NCBI RefSeq assembly: GCF_000819445.1
Contig: NZ_CP005286.1
Location: 2,232,001 to 2,296,000 of the forward strand
Reading direction: 5' to 3'
Length of the DNA: 64,000 bases
Origin: Corynebacterium humireducens NBRC 106098 = DSM 45392
GTDB lineage: Bacteria > Actinomycetota > Actinomycetes > Mycobacteriales > Mycobacteriaceae
The notes under the pieces are model-generated. The model was not told where the DNA came from and searched no databases. It worked only from the letters and a program-made list of their open reading frames with translations. Position numbers and translations under genes: made by a program. Below, piece after piece: positions 7,739-17,843 of this stretch; within the stretch, counting starts at the first letter, position 1, and each line of letters begins with the position of its first letter.

Positions 7739-8821
7739 GTGACATCGACTACGTACCGTTCCCCCCTGCTCGACCTCCCCGGTGCCGCCCCGCTGCAGGA
7801 CACCGAGGCCCTCATCGACGCCACCGGTGTCGCCTGGCACTACGGCGATCCGCTCGGGGAGCAACGCCGCGCGCACTCCGGGGTGGTGGTCGTCGACCGC
7901 TCGCACCGCCGCGTCGTGCAGGTGACCGGGCCGGACACCGAGGAGTTCCTCAACAACCTGCTCTCGCAGAAGTTCCTCGACACCGCCGAGGGCTTCGGCG
8001 CGAGCGCCCTCGACCTGGACATGCAGGGGCGTGTCCTCCACCACGCGGACGTCGTCCGCACCGCCGAGGGCGTGCTTCTCGACGTCCCGTCCGCCCAGCT
8101 CGAGTCCTTCCTGTCATTCCTGCAGAAGATGGTCTTCTGGTCGCAGGTGGAGGTCGCGGAGGCGGAGCTGGCGGTGCTCACCCTGCTGGGTGCGTCCGGC
8201 GACGTGGCGTTGCCGGCCGCCGTGGTGGCCTCCCGCCAGGTCGATTGGTCAGCTGTTGAACGCCGTGACCTGCTGGTTCCCCGCTCCGAGCTGAAGGCCG
8301 TGGTCGCCGAGCTCAGGGCCGCGGGCGTGGAGCCGGCCGGTCTCATGGCCTTCACCGCGGAGCGCGTGCGGGCCCTCGAGCCGGAGCGCGCCGCCGACCT
8401 GGACGAGAAGTCCATCCCCCATGAGGTGCCCTCCTTCATCGGCCGCGGCGACCGCGCCGGCGCCGTGCACCTGGAGAAGGGCTGCTACCGCGGGCAGGAG
8501 ACGGTCGCGCGCGTCGAGAACCTCGGCCGCTCCCCCCGCGTCCTGGTCATGCTCCAGCTCGACGGTTCGGCGCCGGAGAACCCCACCCCGGGTTCCGACA
8601 TCGCCGGTCCCGCCGGTGGTCGTGCCCTCGGACGCATCGGGACCGTCGTCGACGACTGTGATTTCGGCCCCATCGCCCTGGCCCTCATCAAGCGCAGCGC
8701 GCTGACCGGGCAGGAGCTCTGTGTCGGGGACGTCGCCGTCATGGTGGACCCCGCCTCCCTGCCGGAGGAGCAGGGGGAGCAGGCCGGGCGGGCGGCGGTG
8801 AACCGTCTCCGGGGGCGGTGA
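7739..8821 (+). CDS. ygfZ: Folate-binding YgfZ family protein
   Basis: 360-residue tetrahydrofolate-binding protein of the GcvT-like fold, involved in maintaining or repairing certain iron-sulfur enzymes. The diagnostic motif KGCYxGQE is present as 'KGCYRGQE' near residue 246, and 'GPDTEEFLNNLLSQ' near 60 matches the N-terminal GcvT-like part. The open frame extends upstream, but the GTG at 7739 is the first in-frame start downstream of a proper -10 box and gives the usual family length. Divergent from pabC, linking it to folate metabolism. Confidence 0.9.
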   Translation: MTSTTYRSPLLDLPGAAPLQDTEALIDATGVAWHYGDPLGEQRRAHSGVVVVDRSHRRVVQVTGPDTEEFLNNLLSQKFLDTAEGFGASALDLDMQGRVLHHADVVRTAEGVLLDVPSAQLESFLSFLQKMVFWSQVEVAEAELAVLTLLGASGDVALPAAVVASRQVDWSAVERRDLLVPRSELKAVVAELRAAGVEPAGLMAFTAERVRALEPERAADLDEKSIPHEVPSFIGRGDRAGAVHLEKGCYRGQETVARVENLGRSPRVLVMLQLDGSAPENPTPGSDIAGPAGGRALGRIGTVVDDCDFGPIALALIKRSALTGQELCVGDVAVMVDPASLPEEQGEQAGRAAVNRLRGR

Positions 8822-9048
8822 ACGGCCTCTTCGCCACATTCGCAGCCGTACCCCCGGCCACCCCCGGATTCGTCACAGTGATCTTGCATTTTTCTCTATT
8901 TATGACCTGTTTCCCGTGCTCAGCGACACGGTGAGGCATTTTCCGGCCATACGCGCTATTGTGTTCTTCAGGAATACACACAGACGTAAAGCCGATGGGG
9001 CATCCGAATTCCCTGGATAGCCCTCACATACCTCAAGGGGGTCAGGCC

Positions 9049-9279
9049 ATGGGACGCGGTCGCGCAAAGGCAAAGCAGACCAAGGTTGCACGCCAGCTCA
9101 AGTACAACACGCCCGAAATGGATCTGGACTCACTCCAGCGCGAACTTGCTTCGCAGAGTCCTCGCCGTTCCTACGATGACACTGGAGTAGATGACGACTA
9201 CGACGACCAGTACGCGGACTACGCGGACTGGTCCGATGAGGACGAGGACCCGCAGAGCGAGTCCTACTCCGGCCGCTAG
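9049..9279 (+). CDS. Small DUF3073 protein
   Basis: 76 residues. A basic N-terminus (MGRGRAKAKQTKVARQLKY) precedes a highly acidic Asp/Tyr-rich tail ('DDDYDDQYADYADWSDEDED'). This is the conserved actinobacterial DUF3073 family of unknown function, commonly found next to purM/purF as here. The ATG at 9049 is preceded by a good Shine-Dalgarno (AAGGGGG, 9034-9040) and a leader, unlike most genes in this window. The gap 8822-9048 upstream holds only an AT-rich stretch that should contain its promoter. Confidence 0.88.
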   Translation: MGRGRAKAKQTKVARQLKYNTPEMDLDSLQRELASQSPRRSYDDTGVDDDYDDQYADYADWSDEDEDPQSESYSGR

Positions 9280-9322
9280 TCCTGACGGCCGGGCGGCACT
9301 CTCCCGCCCCTCATGAACACCG

Positions 9323-9367
9323 ACGGCGCGGCGCCTTCCCCTCACGGGGCGGGCGCCGCGCCGTTTG
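9323..9367. terminator. Strong bidirectional terminator between DUF3073 and purM
   Basis: A perfect 13-bp GC stem (9323-9335 with 9352-9364) encloses a smaller CCCC/GGGG stem and is followed by TTTG on the plus strand. It sits between convergent genes and probably stops transcripts from both sides. Confidence 0.8.
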
Positions 9368-9382
9368 TGCTGTTCAGACGGC

Positions 9383-10447
<1,065 letters not shown>

Positions 10448-10473
10448 GGGTTCTTCTTTCTGTGTAAGGAGTT

Positions 10474-11997
10474 CTAGAGGCTCTGCATCCGGGCGACGAG
10501 GTCCGCGTTGGCGTTGCCCGAGGGCAGGCCGAGCGGGTACTTCCCGTCGAAGCAGGCGACGCAGAGCTGGTCACGGGACTGCTCGGTGGCCTCGACCATC
10601 TCGTCGATGGTGACGAAGCCGAGGGAGTCCGCGCCGATGGCGCTGCGGATCGACTCGGTCAGCGCGGCGGTGCCGTTGGGGGCGTCGCCGGCGATCGCGT
10701 TCGCGATGAGCTCACCGGGGCTGGCGAAGTCGATGCCGTAGAAGCACGGCCACTTCACCGGCGGGGAGGCGATCCGGACGTGTACCTCCGCCGCCCCGGC
10801 CTCGCGCAGCATGCGGATGAGCGCGCGCTGCGTGTTGCCGCGGACGATCGAGTCGTCGACCACGATGAGCCGCTTGCCGGCGATGACCTGCTTGAGCGGA
10901 TTCAGCTTGAGGCGGATGCCCAGCTGGCGCAGCGTCTGCGAGGGCTGGATGAAGGTGCGCCCGACGTAGGCGTTCTTCACCAGGCCCTGGCCGAAGGGGA
11001 TGCCGGACTCGCGGGCGTAGCCCACGGCGGCCGGGGTGCCGGAGTCCGGCACCGGGATGACCAGGTCACCCTCGGCGGGATGCTCACGGGCCAGGCGGCG
11101 CCCGATCTCGATGCGGGTCGCGTTGACCGGGCGGTTGCGGATCACGGTGTCCGGGCGCGCCAGGTAGACGTACTCGAAGATGCAGCCCTTGTGCTGGGTC
11201 TCCGCGAAACGCTCGGTGCGCACGCCACCGGCGTCGATGGCGACGAGCTCACCGGGCTCGATCTCGCGGACGAAGGCGGCGCCGACGATGTCGAGGGCAC
11301 ACGTCTCGGAGGCGACGACCCAGCCGCGCTCGAGGCGACCGAGGACGAGGGGGCGCACGCCGTGCGGGTCGCGGGCAGCGTAGAGGGTGCGACCGTCGGT
11401 GAAGGTCAGGCAGTAGGCGCCCTTGATCCGCGGGAGGAGCTCGCGGGCGGACTCGAACACGGTCCGGCCGTCGCGGACGGAGTCGGCCAGCAGCGCCGTG
11501 ATGACGGCGGTGTCAGAGGTGGCCGCCTCGCCGTCGCCGGCGAACTCGCCGAGGCCACGCTCGACAGCCTCCTGGCGCAGCTCCACCGGATTGACCAGGT
11601 TGCCGTTGTGCCCGAGGGCGACGTCGGTGCCGTCGGGGGAGGTACGGAACATCGGCTGGACGTTCTCCCACTTCTTGCCACCGGCGGTGGAGTAGCGGGT
11701 GTGTCCGAGGGCGATGTCACCGTGCAGGGAGCTGAGGATCGACTCGTCGAAGACCTGGGAGACGAGTCCCATGTCCTTGAACACGACGATCCTCTCGCCG
11801 TCACCGACGGCGATGCCCGCGGCCTCCTGGCCGCGGTGCTGCAGGGCGAAGAGCCCGAAATAGGTCAGCTTGGCGACTTCCTCGCCTGGAGCCCACACAC
11901 CGAAGACGCCGCACTCCTCGCGCGGCTCGGTCTCGCCGCGGTCATCGAGCGGGGCAAGAGGGGCAGAATCGGTCCGGGAACGGTCCTTAATTACCAC
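10474..11997 (-). CDS. purF: Amidophosphoribosyltransferase PurF
   Basis: 507 residues from the chosen GTG. Commits PRPP plus glutamine to phosphoribosylamine, step one of purine synthesis. The N-terminal Ntn glutaminase domain has its catalytic Cys in 'EECGVFG' (residue 29), so about 28 residues must be removed as propeptide as in the Bacillus-type enzyme. The C-terminal phosphoribosyltransferase domain shows the PRPP motif 'RLIVVDDSIVRGNT' near 360. Cysteines late in the chain ('QLCVACFDGKYP') fit the iron-sulfur-bearing class. Three GTG codons are possible (12006, 12003, 11997); 11997 lies exactly 7 nt after a -10 TACAGT. Confidence 0.96.
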   Translation of the reverse strand: MVIKDRSRTDSAPLAPLDDRGETEPREECGVFGVWAPGEEVAKLTYFGLFALQHRGQEAAGIAVGDGERIVVFKDMGLVSQVFDESILSSLHGDIALGHTRYSTAGGKKWENVQPMFRTSPDGTDVALGHNGNLVNPVELRQEAVERGLGEFAGDGEAATSDTAVITALLADSVRDGRTVFESARELLPRIKGAYCLTFTDGRTLYAARDPHGVRPLVLGRLERGWVVASETCALDIVGAAFVREIEPGELVAIDAGGVRTERFAETQHKGCIFEYVYLARPDTVIRNRPVNATRIEIGRRLAREHPAEGDLVIPVPDSGTPAAVGYARESGIPFGQGLVKNAYVGRTFIQPSQTLRQLGIRLKLNPLKQVIAGKRLIVVDDSIVRGNTQRALIRMLREAGAAEVHVRIASPPVKWPCFYGIDFASPGELIANAIAGDAPNGTAALTESIRSAIGADSLGFVTIDEMVEATEQSRDQLCVACFDGKYPLGLPSGNANADLVARMQSL

Positions 11998-12004
11998 GCC
12001 CACC

Positions 12005-12010
12005 ACTGTA
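12005..12010 (-). promoter_or_regulatory. -10 box of purF
   Basis: TACAGT on the minus strand (12010-12005) leaves 7 nt to the GTG at 11997, indicating a leaderless purF-purM transcript and deciding the start among three close GTG codons. Confidence 0.5.
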
Positions 12011-12023
12011 GTCCGTCACAGCG

Positions 12024-12374
12024 TCACAGACTAATGACCGGCAGAAGCTCCCCCACCTCAGCGACCCGCGGGCCGGAGGCGTCGACGAGGCCGCGGGCGA
12101 GGGCGTCGTCGACAAGCAGTGTCCCGGTGGCCAGCCGGAGCCAGGTGAGGGGATCCGTCTCGAAGACGTTGGGCGGGGTGCCGCGCGTGTGCGCGGGACC
12201 GGCGATGCACTGCACCGCCACGAACGGCGGGACACGGACCTCCACGGCCTTCCCGGGCGCCTTCTCCGCCAGGGCGCGGGCGGTCTGTCGGACGGCATCG
12301 GCGAGCACCGCACGCGGGGGCTTCTCGACGCCCTCCGGGTCGCGGACCCACTCCAGAACTTCGCAAGGCAGCAT
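12024..12374 (-). CDS. Bacterial sterol-carrier-protein-like (SCP_3 type) protein
   Basis: 116-residue cytosolic protein resembling the bacterial SCP orthologue domain: 'VRVPPFVAVQCIAGPAHTRG' near 45-65 and 'PNVFETDPLTWLRLATG' near 70-85 are typical. The family is found in actinobacteria, often beside purF as here. Its ligand and role are unknown; a nonspecific lipid-binding function is only inferred from the fold name. Start ATG supported by -10 TAGACT (12386-12381) 6 nt upstream. Divergent from the thioesterase. Confidence 0.75.
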   Translation of the reverse strand: MLPCEVLEWVRDPEGVEKPPRAVLADAVRQTARALAEKAPGKAVEVRVPPFVAVQCIAGPAHTRGTPPNVFETDPLTWLRLATGTLLVDDALARGLVDASGPRVAEVGELLPVISL

Positions 12375-12380
12375 AGACCG

Positions 12381-12386
12381 AGTCTA
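12381..12386 (-). promoter_or_regulatory. -10 box of the SCP-like gene
   Basis: TAGACT on the minus strand at 12386-12381, six nucleotides before the ATG at 12374. Consistent with leaderless transcription. Confidence 0.5.
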
Positions 12387-12436
12387 GTAAGGTAACGCTG
12401 AACCCCTGAAAGTTCGCCTAGAGAAAGCTTGTCCGC

Positions 12437-13429
12437 ATGTCGAACAACCACAAGTCCCCCAAGGTCACCCTCCGATTCCTCGCCGCCCCCACCGATGTCC
12501 TCATGGCCGGCAACCAGGGAGTCAGCGGTGGACGTGTCCTGGAGTGGATCGACAAGGCGGCCTACGCCTGCGCGGTCCAGTGGTCGGGAACCTACTGCGT
12601 CACCGCCTACGTCGGCCACATCCACTTCAACCGCCCCATCCCCTCCGGGCACATGGTCGAGGTCCGCTCCCGCATCGCGATGACCGGCCGCTCCTCCATG
12701 CACATCGTCAACGAGGTGTTCTCCGCGGACCCGCGTGAGGGTGTGTTCACCCGCGCCTGCGACTGCCTGGTCATCTTCGTGGCCAAGGACACCGCCACCG
12801 GCAAGACCCAGGCCGTGCCGGAGTTCGTCCCGGCGAACGACGAGGAGCGCCGCGTCCTCGACGCCGCCCTGTCCCGCATCGACCTGCGCAAGGCCATCGA
12901 GACCGAGATGAGCCAGCAGACCTACGACGGCCCCTCCGAGGCCCCGCGCCTCATCCACCGTTTCCTGGCCAAGCCGACCGACATCAACTGGGGCGGCAAG
13001 GTCCACGGCGGCACCGCCATGGAGTGGATCGACGAGGCCGGCGCGGCCTGCACCATGGAGTGGTCCGGGGAGCACACCGTCGCGGTCTACGCCGGCGGCA
13101 TCCGCTTCTACCGCCCCATCGCCATCGGCGACCTCATCGAGGTCGACGCCCGCATGATGCGCACCGACTCCCGTTCCATGCAGATGTCCGTGCACGTGCG
13201 CTCCGGCAACCCGCGCGGGGGCCGCGAGAACCTGCAGACCGCCATCCACGCCACCGTCACCTACCTGGCGACGGACGCCGACGGCAACGCCCTGCCCGCC
13301 CGCCAGTTCGTCCCCCGTACCACCGAGGACGTCCGCCTCTCCGAGCACGCCCGGAAGCTGCGCGAGCTGCGTGCCGAGTACGCGCCGATGCCGCTGGTGT
13401 CGCCGTCGACGCCGGCGCACGTGGAGTAG
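12437..13429 (+). CDS. Acyl-CoA thioesterase with two hotdog domains
   Basis: 330 residues made of two similar halves. Each has the BACH/YciA-like hotdog signature with an Asn/Gly and Asp at the active site: 'GNQGVSGGRVLEWIDKAAYACA' region (about 23-45) and 'INWGGKVHGGTAMEWIDEAG' region (about 180-200). Such proteins hydrolyse acyl-CoA to fatty acid and CoA in the cytosol, which fits the lipid-rich metabolism of mycolic-acid bacteria. The chain length used cannot be read. Divergent from the SCP-like gene with 62 nt between starts. Confidence 0.87.
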   Translation: MSNNHKSPKVTLRFLAAPTDVLMAGNQGVSGGRVLEWIDKAAYACAVQWSGTYCVTAYVGHIHFNRPIPSGHMVEVRSRIAMTGRSSMHIVNEVFSADPREGVFTRACDCLVIFVAKDTATGKTQAVPEFVPANDEERRVLDAALSRIDLRKAIETEMSQQTYDGPSEAPRLIHRFLAKPTDINWGGKVHGGTAMEWIDEAGAACTMEWSGEHTVAVYAGGIRFYRPIAIGDLIEVDARMMRTDSRSMQMSVHVRSGNPRGGRENLQTAIHATVTYLATDADGNALPARQFVPRTTEDVRLSEHARKLRELRAEYAPMPLVSPSTPAHVE

Positions 13430-13439
13430 GAGGGTATCC

Positions 13440-13495
13440 GAGCAGGGGCATTCATCGGGAGGCGCGGAACTCGCACCCGATGAATGCCCCTACTC
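13440..13495. repeat. 20-bp inverted repeat between convergent genes
   Basis: AGGGGCATTCATCGGG (13444-13459) is perfectly complementary to 13476-13491; three more pairs follow after one mismatch, giving 19 of 20 paired positions around a 16-nt loop. It lies between the convergent thioesterase and LysE genes. There is no T-tract on either side, so it is either an unusual bidirectional terminator or a dispersed palindromic repeat. Confidence 0.7.
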
Positions 13496-13506
13496 AACTA
13501 CCCCCA

Positions 13507-14187
13507 TCAGAGGAGGTGCTGCGCGAGCATCCCTGCCGCGACACACATCATCGCCCCGCCGGCCACGCCGGTGAGGATCCGGGAGGCCCGCTCCGAGCCC
13601 GCCAGCACCCGCCCGGCGAAAACGCCGAGCAGCGCGTAGAACACGGTCGCCGAGGCGATGAACACCAGTCCGAGGACGAACATCTGCGTCCACACCGGCC
13701 ACGTCGCCTCCGCGCCCACGAACTGGGGCAGCAGCGCGATGAACAGCATGAGCCCCTTGGGGTTGAGGCCACTCACCGCGGCCCCGGTGACCACCGCGTG
13801 CTTCTCGACGCCCACCTGCGGGCGCGTCAGCGTCGCCACTCCCCCGCCGGCCGGCCCCTCCGGGACAGCCGGGTCCGCGGTGTCCACCTCCACCGTGACG
13901 GGCCCGGCCAGCGCCGCGCGCATCATCTGCCAGCCGAGACGCAGGAGCACCAGGACACCGGCGACGGTGACGAGCGTGAGCAGCGCGGGGTGACGGGCCA
14001 CGAGCGCCCCGAGGCCGCCGGCCACCACGGTGGTCAGGCCGAGGTAGCCCAGGCCGATGCCGAGAAGGGGCGGGGCGAGGGGGCGGCGTCGGAAAGCGTG
14101 CCCGAGCACGAACGCCCAGTCGGGGCCCGGGGTGACGATCAGCAGGAGGCTGACCGCCCAGAAGCTCAGGAGGTCCGTGATGTCCAT
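13507..14187 (-). CDS. LysE/RhtB family amino-acid exporter
   Basis: 226-residue integral membrane protein with six hydrophobic segments and the N-terminal family signature 'LLIVTPGPDWAFVLGHA' (about 15-31). Exporters of this superfamily move amino acids or small metabolites outward by proton antiport. The substrate is unknown. It is divergent from an Lrp-type regulator 96 nt away, the arrangement seen for brnFE-lrp in C. glutamicum, which suggests amino-acid-induced export. It is not an orthologue of BrnFE by family. Confidence 0.85.
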   Translation of the reverse strand: MDITDLLSFWAVSLLLIVTPGPDWAFVLGHAFRRRPLAPPLLGIGLGYLGLTTVVAGGLGALVARHPALLTLVTVAGVLVLLRLGWQMMRAALAGPVTVEVDTADPAVPEGPAGGGVATLTRPQVGVEKHAVVTGAAVSGLNPKGLMLFIALLPQFVGAEATWPVWTQMFVLGLVFIASATVFYALLGVFAGRVLAGSERASRILTGVAGGAMMCVAAGMLAQHLL

Positions 14188-14283
14188 GCCCGGTATCGTG
14201 CCCGCCCGGCGCCGCGGCCGATACTCCTGAACTTTTCATTCACCGGGGGACGCCGGGACTGCACGTGTGACAGAATCCGGCGT

Positions 14284-14736
14284 ATGGACGACATTGACCG
14301 CATGATTCTGTCACTGATCCAGAACAATGCACGCATCACCGCCGCAGAACTGGCGCATCATACGGGGGCGTCGTCAAGCACCTGCCTGCGGCGGCTGCGG
14401 GCGCTGGAGAACGGGGGCGTGATCACCGGCTTCCACACGCGCCTCGACCCGGCGGCGGTGGGCTACGGCATCCAGGTGATCGCCTTCATCACCCTCGAGC
14501 GGGAGGACCGCGCCACCGTCGCCACCCTGGAGGACGGCCTGGCCGCGCTCCCCCAGATCCTGTCCGCGGAACGGCTGTTCGGCGACCCGGACTTCCTGGT
14601 GCGCGTCGTCGCCCGCGACCTGGCCGACTACCAGCGCATCCGCGATGAGCACCTCAGCGAGCTGCCGGGCGTCGCCAGGATCACGTCGACCCTGGTGATG
14701 CGGGAGATCGTCCGGGACGGGCCGATCCCGCTCTAG
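14284..14736 (+). CDS. Lrp/AsnC family transcriptional regulator
   Basis: 150 residues. N-terminal winged helix-turn-helix ('NNARITAAELAHHTGASSST' near 14-33) and a C-terminal RAM effector domain ('LFGDPDFLVRVVARDLADY' near 100). By position it probably controls the divergent LysE-type exporter in response to an amino acid. ATG at 14284 follows a CAGAAT -10 (14271-14276) by 7 nt. Its stop overlaps the convergent hemolysin III gene by 4 nt. Confidence 0.9.
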   Translation: MDDIDRMILSLIQNNARITAAELAHHTGASSSTCLRRLRALENGGVITGFHTRLDPAAVGYGIQVIAFITLEREDRATVATLEDGLAALPQILSAERLFGDPDFLVRVVARDLADYQRIRDEHLSELPGVARITSTLVMREIVRDGPIPL

Positions 14737-15419
14737 GCGCCGACGACCACCATCCACACCGCCACCTGGTGCACCGCGGCGGCGATGATCGTCGCGATGT
14801 GGAAGTGCTCGTGGTAGCCCAGCACGCGCGCCTCCCGGCCGGGCCAGCGCAGGCCGTACATGAGGGCCCCGAGCGAGTAGACCACGCCGCCGGCCGCCAG
14901 CAGCCACACGACGGTCGGCCCCGCCCCCGCCCACAGCTGGGGGATGAGCGGCACGATCAGCCAGCCGAGGACCAGGTACACCGTGACCGCCAGCCACCGC
15001 GGGTGCGTGATCCACAGGAGGTTGAGCGCGACCCCCGCCAGCGCCCCCGCCCAGGCTATGCCCAGCATCCAGGCGGCCTGCCCGGGCAGCAGCACGATGA
15101 GACACAGCGGCGTGTAGGTGGCGGCGATGAACAGGGCGATGGTGGCGTGGTCGGCGCGTCGCCACCACTGCACCGTCCGGGCGCTGCGCCAGTAGCCCAG
15201 GTGATAGGCGGCGGACACCCCGAAGAGCACGACCACCCCCACCGCGTAGAGGGTGACCCCGAGCGCCTGCCACCAAGGCACCGTCATCCAGGCGAAGGTG
15301 GACAGGACGGAACCGGCCACCACCGAGGCGACGGCCGCGAAGAAGTGGAACCAGCCACGGGTGACGGGCCGGGGACCGCGGTTGAGCACCGATCTGCTCA
15401 GGGTGATGGTGTCGGACAT
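14733..15419 (-). CDS. Hemolysin III / PAQR family membrane protein
   Basis: 228 residues with seven predicted helices. The PAQR signature is visible: 'SAAYHLGYWRS' near 68, 'ADHATIALFIAATYTP' near 90 and 'YHEHFHIATIIAAAVHQVAVW' at the C-terminus, supplying the conserved His residues that bind a metal in PAQR proteins. Bacterial members are poorly characterised. The ATG at 15419 is preferred over an upstream in-frame start because AGGAGG (15435-15430) lies 10 nt before it. A large dyad covers its promoter. Confidence 0.85.
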   Translation of the reverse strand: MSDTITLSRSVLNRGPRPVTRGWFHFFAAVASVVAGSVLSTFAWMTVPWWQALGVTLYAVGVVVLFGVSAAYHLGYWRSARTVQWWRRADHATIALFIAATYTPLCLIVLLPGQAAWMLGIAWAGALAGVALNLLWITHPRWLAVTVYLVLGWLIVPLIPQLWAGAGPTVVWLLAAGGVVYSLGALMYGLRWPGREARVLGYHEHFHIATIIAAAVHQVAVWMVVVGA

Positions 15420-15432
15420 GCGACGGAGACCT

Positions 15433-15463
15433 CCTACGCAACCGTAAATTACGGCCACGTAGG
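15433..15463 (-). promoter_or_regulatory. 31-bp nested dyad over the hemolysin III promoter
   Basis: Outer arms CCTACG (15433-15438) and CGTAGG (15458-15463) and an inner 13-bp palindrome CCGTAAATTACGG (15442-15454) share the same centre (15448). The inner part contains TAATTT on the minus strand, a likely -10, so a protein bound here would block transcription. The regulator is not recognisable from the window. Confidence 0.6.
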
Positions 15464-15510
15464 CCACGGTACACCCGCCTGACCTCACACACCAGAGCCT
15501 CAGGAAACAA

Positions 15511-15540
15511 CGATGCCCCGTGCCGTGGCACGGGGCATCG
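15511..15540 (-). terminator. Terminator of the purSQL operon
   Basis: A perfect 14-bp stem (CGATGCCCCGTGCC 15511-15524 with 15527-15540) lies 12 nt after the purL stop. On the minus strand it is followed by TTGTTTCC. Confidence 0.75.
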
Positions 15541-15552
15541 ACAGGTGCGGTG

Positions 15553-17829
15553 CTACTCGACGACCGCGTTGGCGCCCACTGCGTGACCGAAGAGGTTCGG
15601 CAGGGTCGCCTTCCAGGCGTCCTTCAGCTCATCCAGGTCGACGGTGACGTCGCCGAAGGTGAGCTCGCGGGCCTCGGTGGTCTCACCGATGCGCACGGCC
15701 GGCACACCGAACTCGGCGGCGCGGGCCAGGACGGCGTCGACCTTGTCCTCGGTCGTGGCGACCAGGGCGCGGGAGGCGGACTCGGAGAACAGGGCGACGA
15801 ACTCGTCCTCGTGGACGCCGGACAGGTCCAGCGCCACGCCACCCGGTGCACGGAAGGCCATCTCGACGACGGCCTGTGCCAGGCCACCCTCGGAGAGGTC
15901 GTGCGAGGCGGTGACGTCGCGGTTGCCCACGAAGAAGTCCGCCAGACGCTCCTCGTTGGCCAGGTCGACCTTCGGCGGCATGCCGTTGAGGCCGCCACCG
16001 GAGATCTTCTGCCAGATGGAGCCGCCGAACTCGTCGAAGGTCTCACCCAGGAGGATGAGCACCTCCTTCTCCTCGACGGTGCCCAGGTCGTGGGCGATGG
16101 CGTCGTGGACGTCCTCGATGACGCCGAGGACACCGACGACCGGGGTCGGCAGGATCGGGGTGTCACCGGTCTGGTTGTAGAAGGAGACGTTGCCGCCGGA
16201 GACCGGGATGTTCAGCTCCTTGGCGCCGTCGGCGAGGCCGTGGACGGACTCGCGGAACTGCCACATGACGTCCGGGTTCTCCGGGGAGCCGTAGTTGAGG
16301 CAGTTGGTCACGGCCACCGGGCGGGCGCCGGTGACGGCGACGTTGCGGTAGGCCTCGGCCAGCGCCAGGCGGGTACCGGTGTTCGGGTCCAGCTTGGTGT
16401 AGCGGCCGGAGGCGTCGGCGGAGACGGCGACGCCACGGCTGGTCTCCTCGTTGATGCGCAGGACACCGGCGTCGGAGTACTTCGCCTTGACGGTGTTGCC
16501 GCGGACGTAGCGGTCGAACTGCTCGGTGATGAAGTCACGGGAGCACAGGTGCGGGGAGGAGACCATGTCCTTGAGGGCCTGTCCGAGGTCCTCCGGGCGC
16601 TCCACCGGGACGTACTGCTGCAGCTCGTCCTGCCACACGGGACGTGCGTACGGGCGCTGGTAGACCGGGCCCTCGTCGATGGTGGACGGCGGGGCGTCCA
16701 TGACGACCTCACCGTTGTGGACCACGAGGAGACGGTCCGGCTCGTCGGTGACCTCACCGATCTCGGCGCAGGTGACCTCCCACTTGTCGCAGATCGCCTT
16801 GAACTTCTCGACGTTCTCCGGGGTCACGATCGCGCACATGCGCTCCTGGGACTCGGAGGCGAGGATCTCGGCGGCGGTCATGTTCTCGGCGCGCAGCGGC
16901 ACGTTGTCGAGGTTGACGCGCATGCCGCCGTCACCGGCGGCGGCCAGCTCGGAGGTGGCACACGCGAGGCCGCCACCGCCGAGGTCCTGGATGCCGACGA
17001 CCACGCCGGCGTCGTAAAGCTCGAGGCAGCACTCGATGAGCACCTTCTCGGCGAAGGGGTCACCGACCTGGACGGCCGGCAGCTTGCGCTCCTCGCCCTC
17101 CTCGAAGTTCGCGGAACCGAGGACGGAGACACCACCGATGCCGTCGAGGCCGGTACGGGAACCGAAGAGCATGACCTTGTTGCCGGCGCCGGAGGCGAAG
17201 GCCAGCTTGAGGTCCTCCACCTTGAGGGTGCCCACGCACAGTGCGTTGACCAGCGGGTTACCCAGGTAGGCCTCGTCGAAGATGGTCTCGCCGCCGATGT
17301 TCGGCAGGCCGAGGGAGTTGCCGTAGCCGCCGATGCCGGCGACGACGCCGGGGAGGACACGGCTGGTGTCGGCGGCGTCAGCCGGGCCGAAGCGCAGCTG
17401 GTCCATCACGGCGATGGGACGGGCGCCCATGGCCATGATGTCGCGGACGATGCCGCCGATGCCGGTGGCGGCACCCTGGTACGGCTCGACGAAGGACGGG
17501 GAGTTGTGGGACTCGACGCGGAAGGTGACGGCGTCGCCGCCTCCGATGTCGACCACGCCGGCGTTCTCGCCGATGCCGGCGAGGATCTTGGAGGCCATCT
17601 CCGGGGTGGTGGTCTCACCGAAGTAGCGCAGGTGCACCTTGGAGGACTTGTAGGAGCAGTGCTCCGACCACATGACGGAGTAGGTGGTCAGCTCAGCGTC
17701 CGTGGGACGGCGGCCGAGGATGCCCTTGATCTTCTCGTACTCGTCCTCCTTGAGGCCGAGCTCCTCCCAGGGCTGCTCGAGCTCCGGGGTCTCCAGGGCG
17801 GCGTCGACGGTGTCATTGTGAACGGTCAT
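15553..17829 (-). CDS. purL: Phosphoribosylformylglycinamidine synthase, large subunit PurL
   Basis: 758 residues, the small PurL form that works with PurS and PurQ. It converts FGAR to FGAM with ATP and ammonia delivered by PurQ. Family segments include '[15 protein letters not shown]' near 50 (catalytic His), '[22 protein letters not shown]' region near 105-125, and '[13 protein letters not shown]' near 645. Last gene of the purS-purQ-purL operon, 14 nt after purQ; terminated by the hairpin at 15511-15540. Confidence 0.97.
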   Translation of the reverse strand: MTVHNDTVDAALETPELEQPWEELGLKEDEYEKIKGILGRRPTDAELTTYSVMWSEHCSYKSSKVHLRYFGETTTPEMASKILAGIGENAGVVDIGGGDAVTFRVESHNSPSFVEPYQGAATGIGGIVRDIMAMGARPIAVMDQLRFGPADAADTSRVLPGVVAGIGGYGNSLGLPNIGGETIFDEAYLGNPLVNALCVGTLKVEDLKLAFASGAGNKVMLFGSRTGLDGIGGVSVLGSANFEEGEERKLPAVQVGDPFAEKVLIECCLELYDAGVVVGIQDLGGGGLACATSELAAAGDGGMRVNLDNVPLRAENMTAAEILASESQERMCAIVTPENVEKFKAICDKWEVTCAEIGEVTDEPDRLLVVHNGEVVMDAPPSTIDEGPVYQRPYARPVWQDELQQYVPVERPEDLGQALKDMVSSPHLCSRDFITEQFDRYVRGNTVKAKYSDAGVLRINEETSRGVAVSADASGRYTKLDPNTGTRLALAEAYRNVAVTGARPVAVTNCLNYGSPENPDVMWQFRESVHGLADGAKELNIPVSGGNVSFYNQTGDTPILPTPVVGVLGVIEDVHDAIAHDLGTVEEKEVLILLGETFDEFGGSIWQKISGGGLNGMPPKVDLANEERLADFFVGNRDVTASHDLSEGGLAQAVVEMAFRAPGGVALDLSGVHEDEFVALFSESASRALVATTEDKVDAVLARAAEFGVPAVRIGETTEARELTFGDVTVDLDELKDAWKATLPNLFGHAVGANAVVE

Positions 17830-17843
17830 TTATTCAAGCCCTC

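Noticed and set aside
13485..13506. Short T/C-rich run after the 13440-13495 hairpin as a U-tract
   Set aside because: Sequence is TACTCAACTACC, not a T-run, so a classical intrinsic terminator is not supported.
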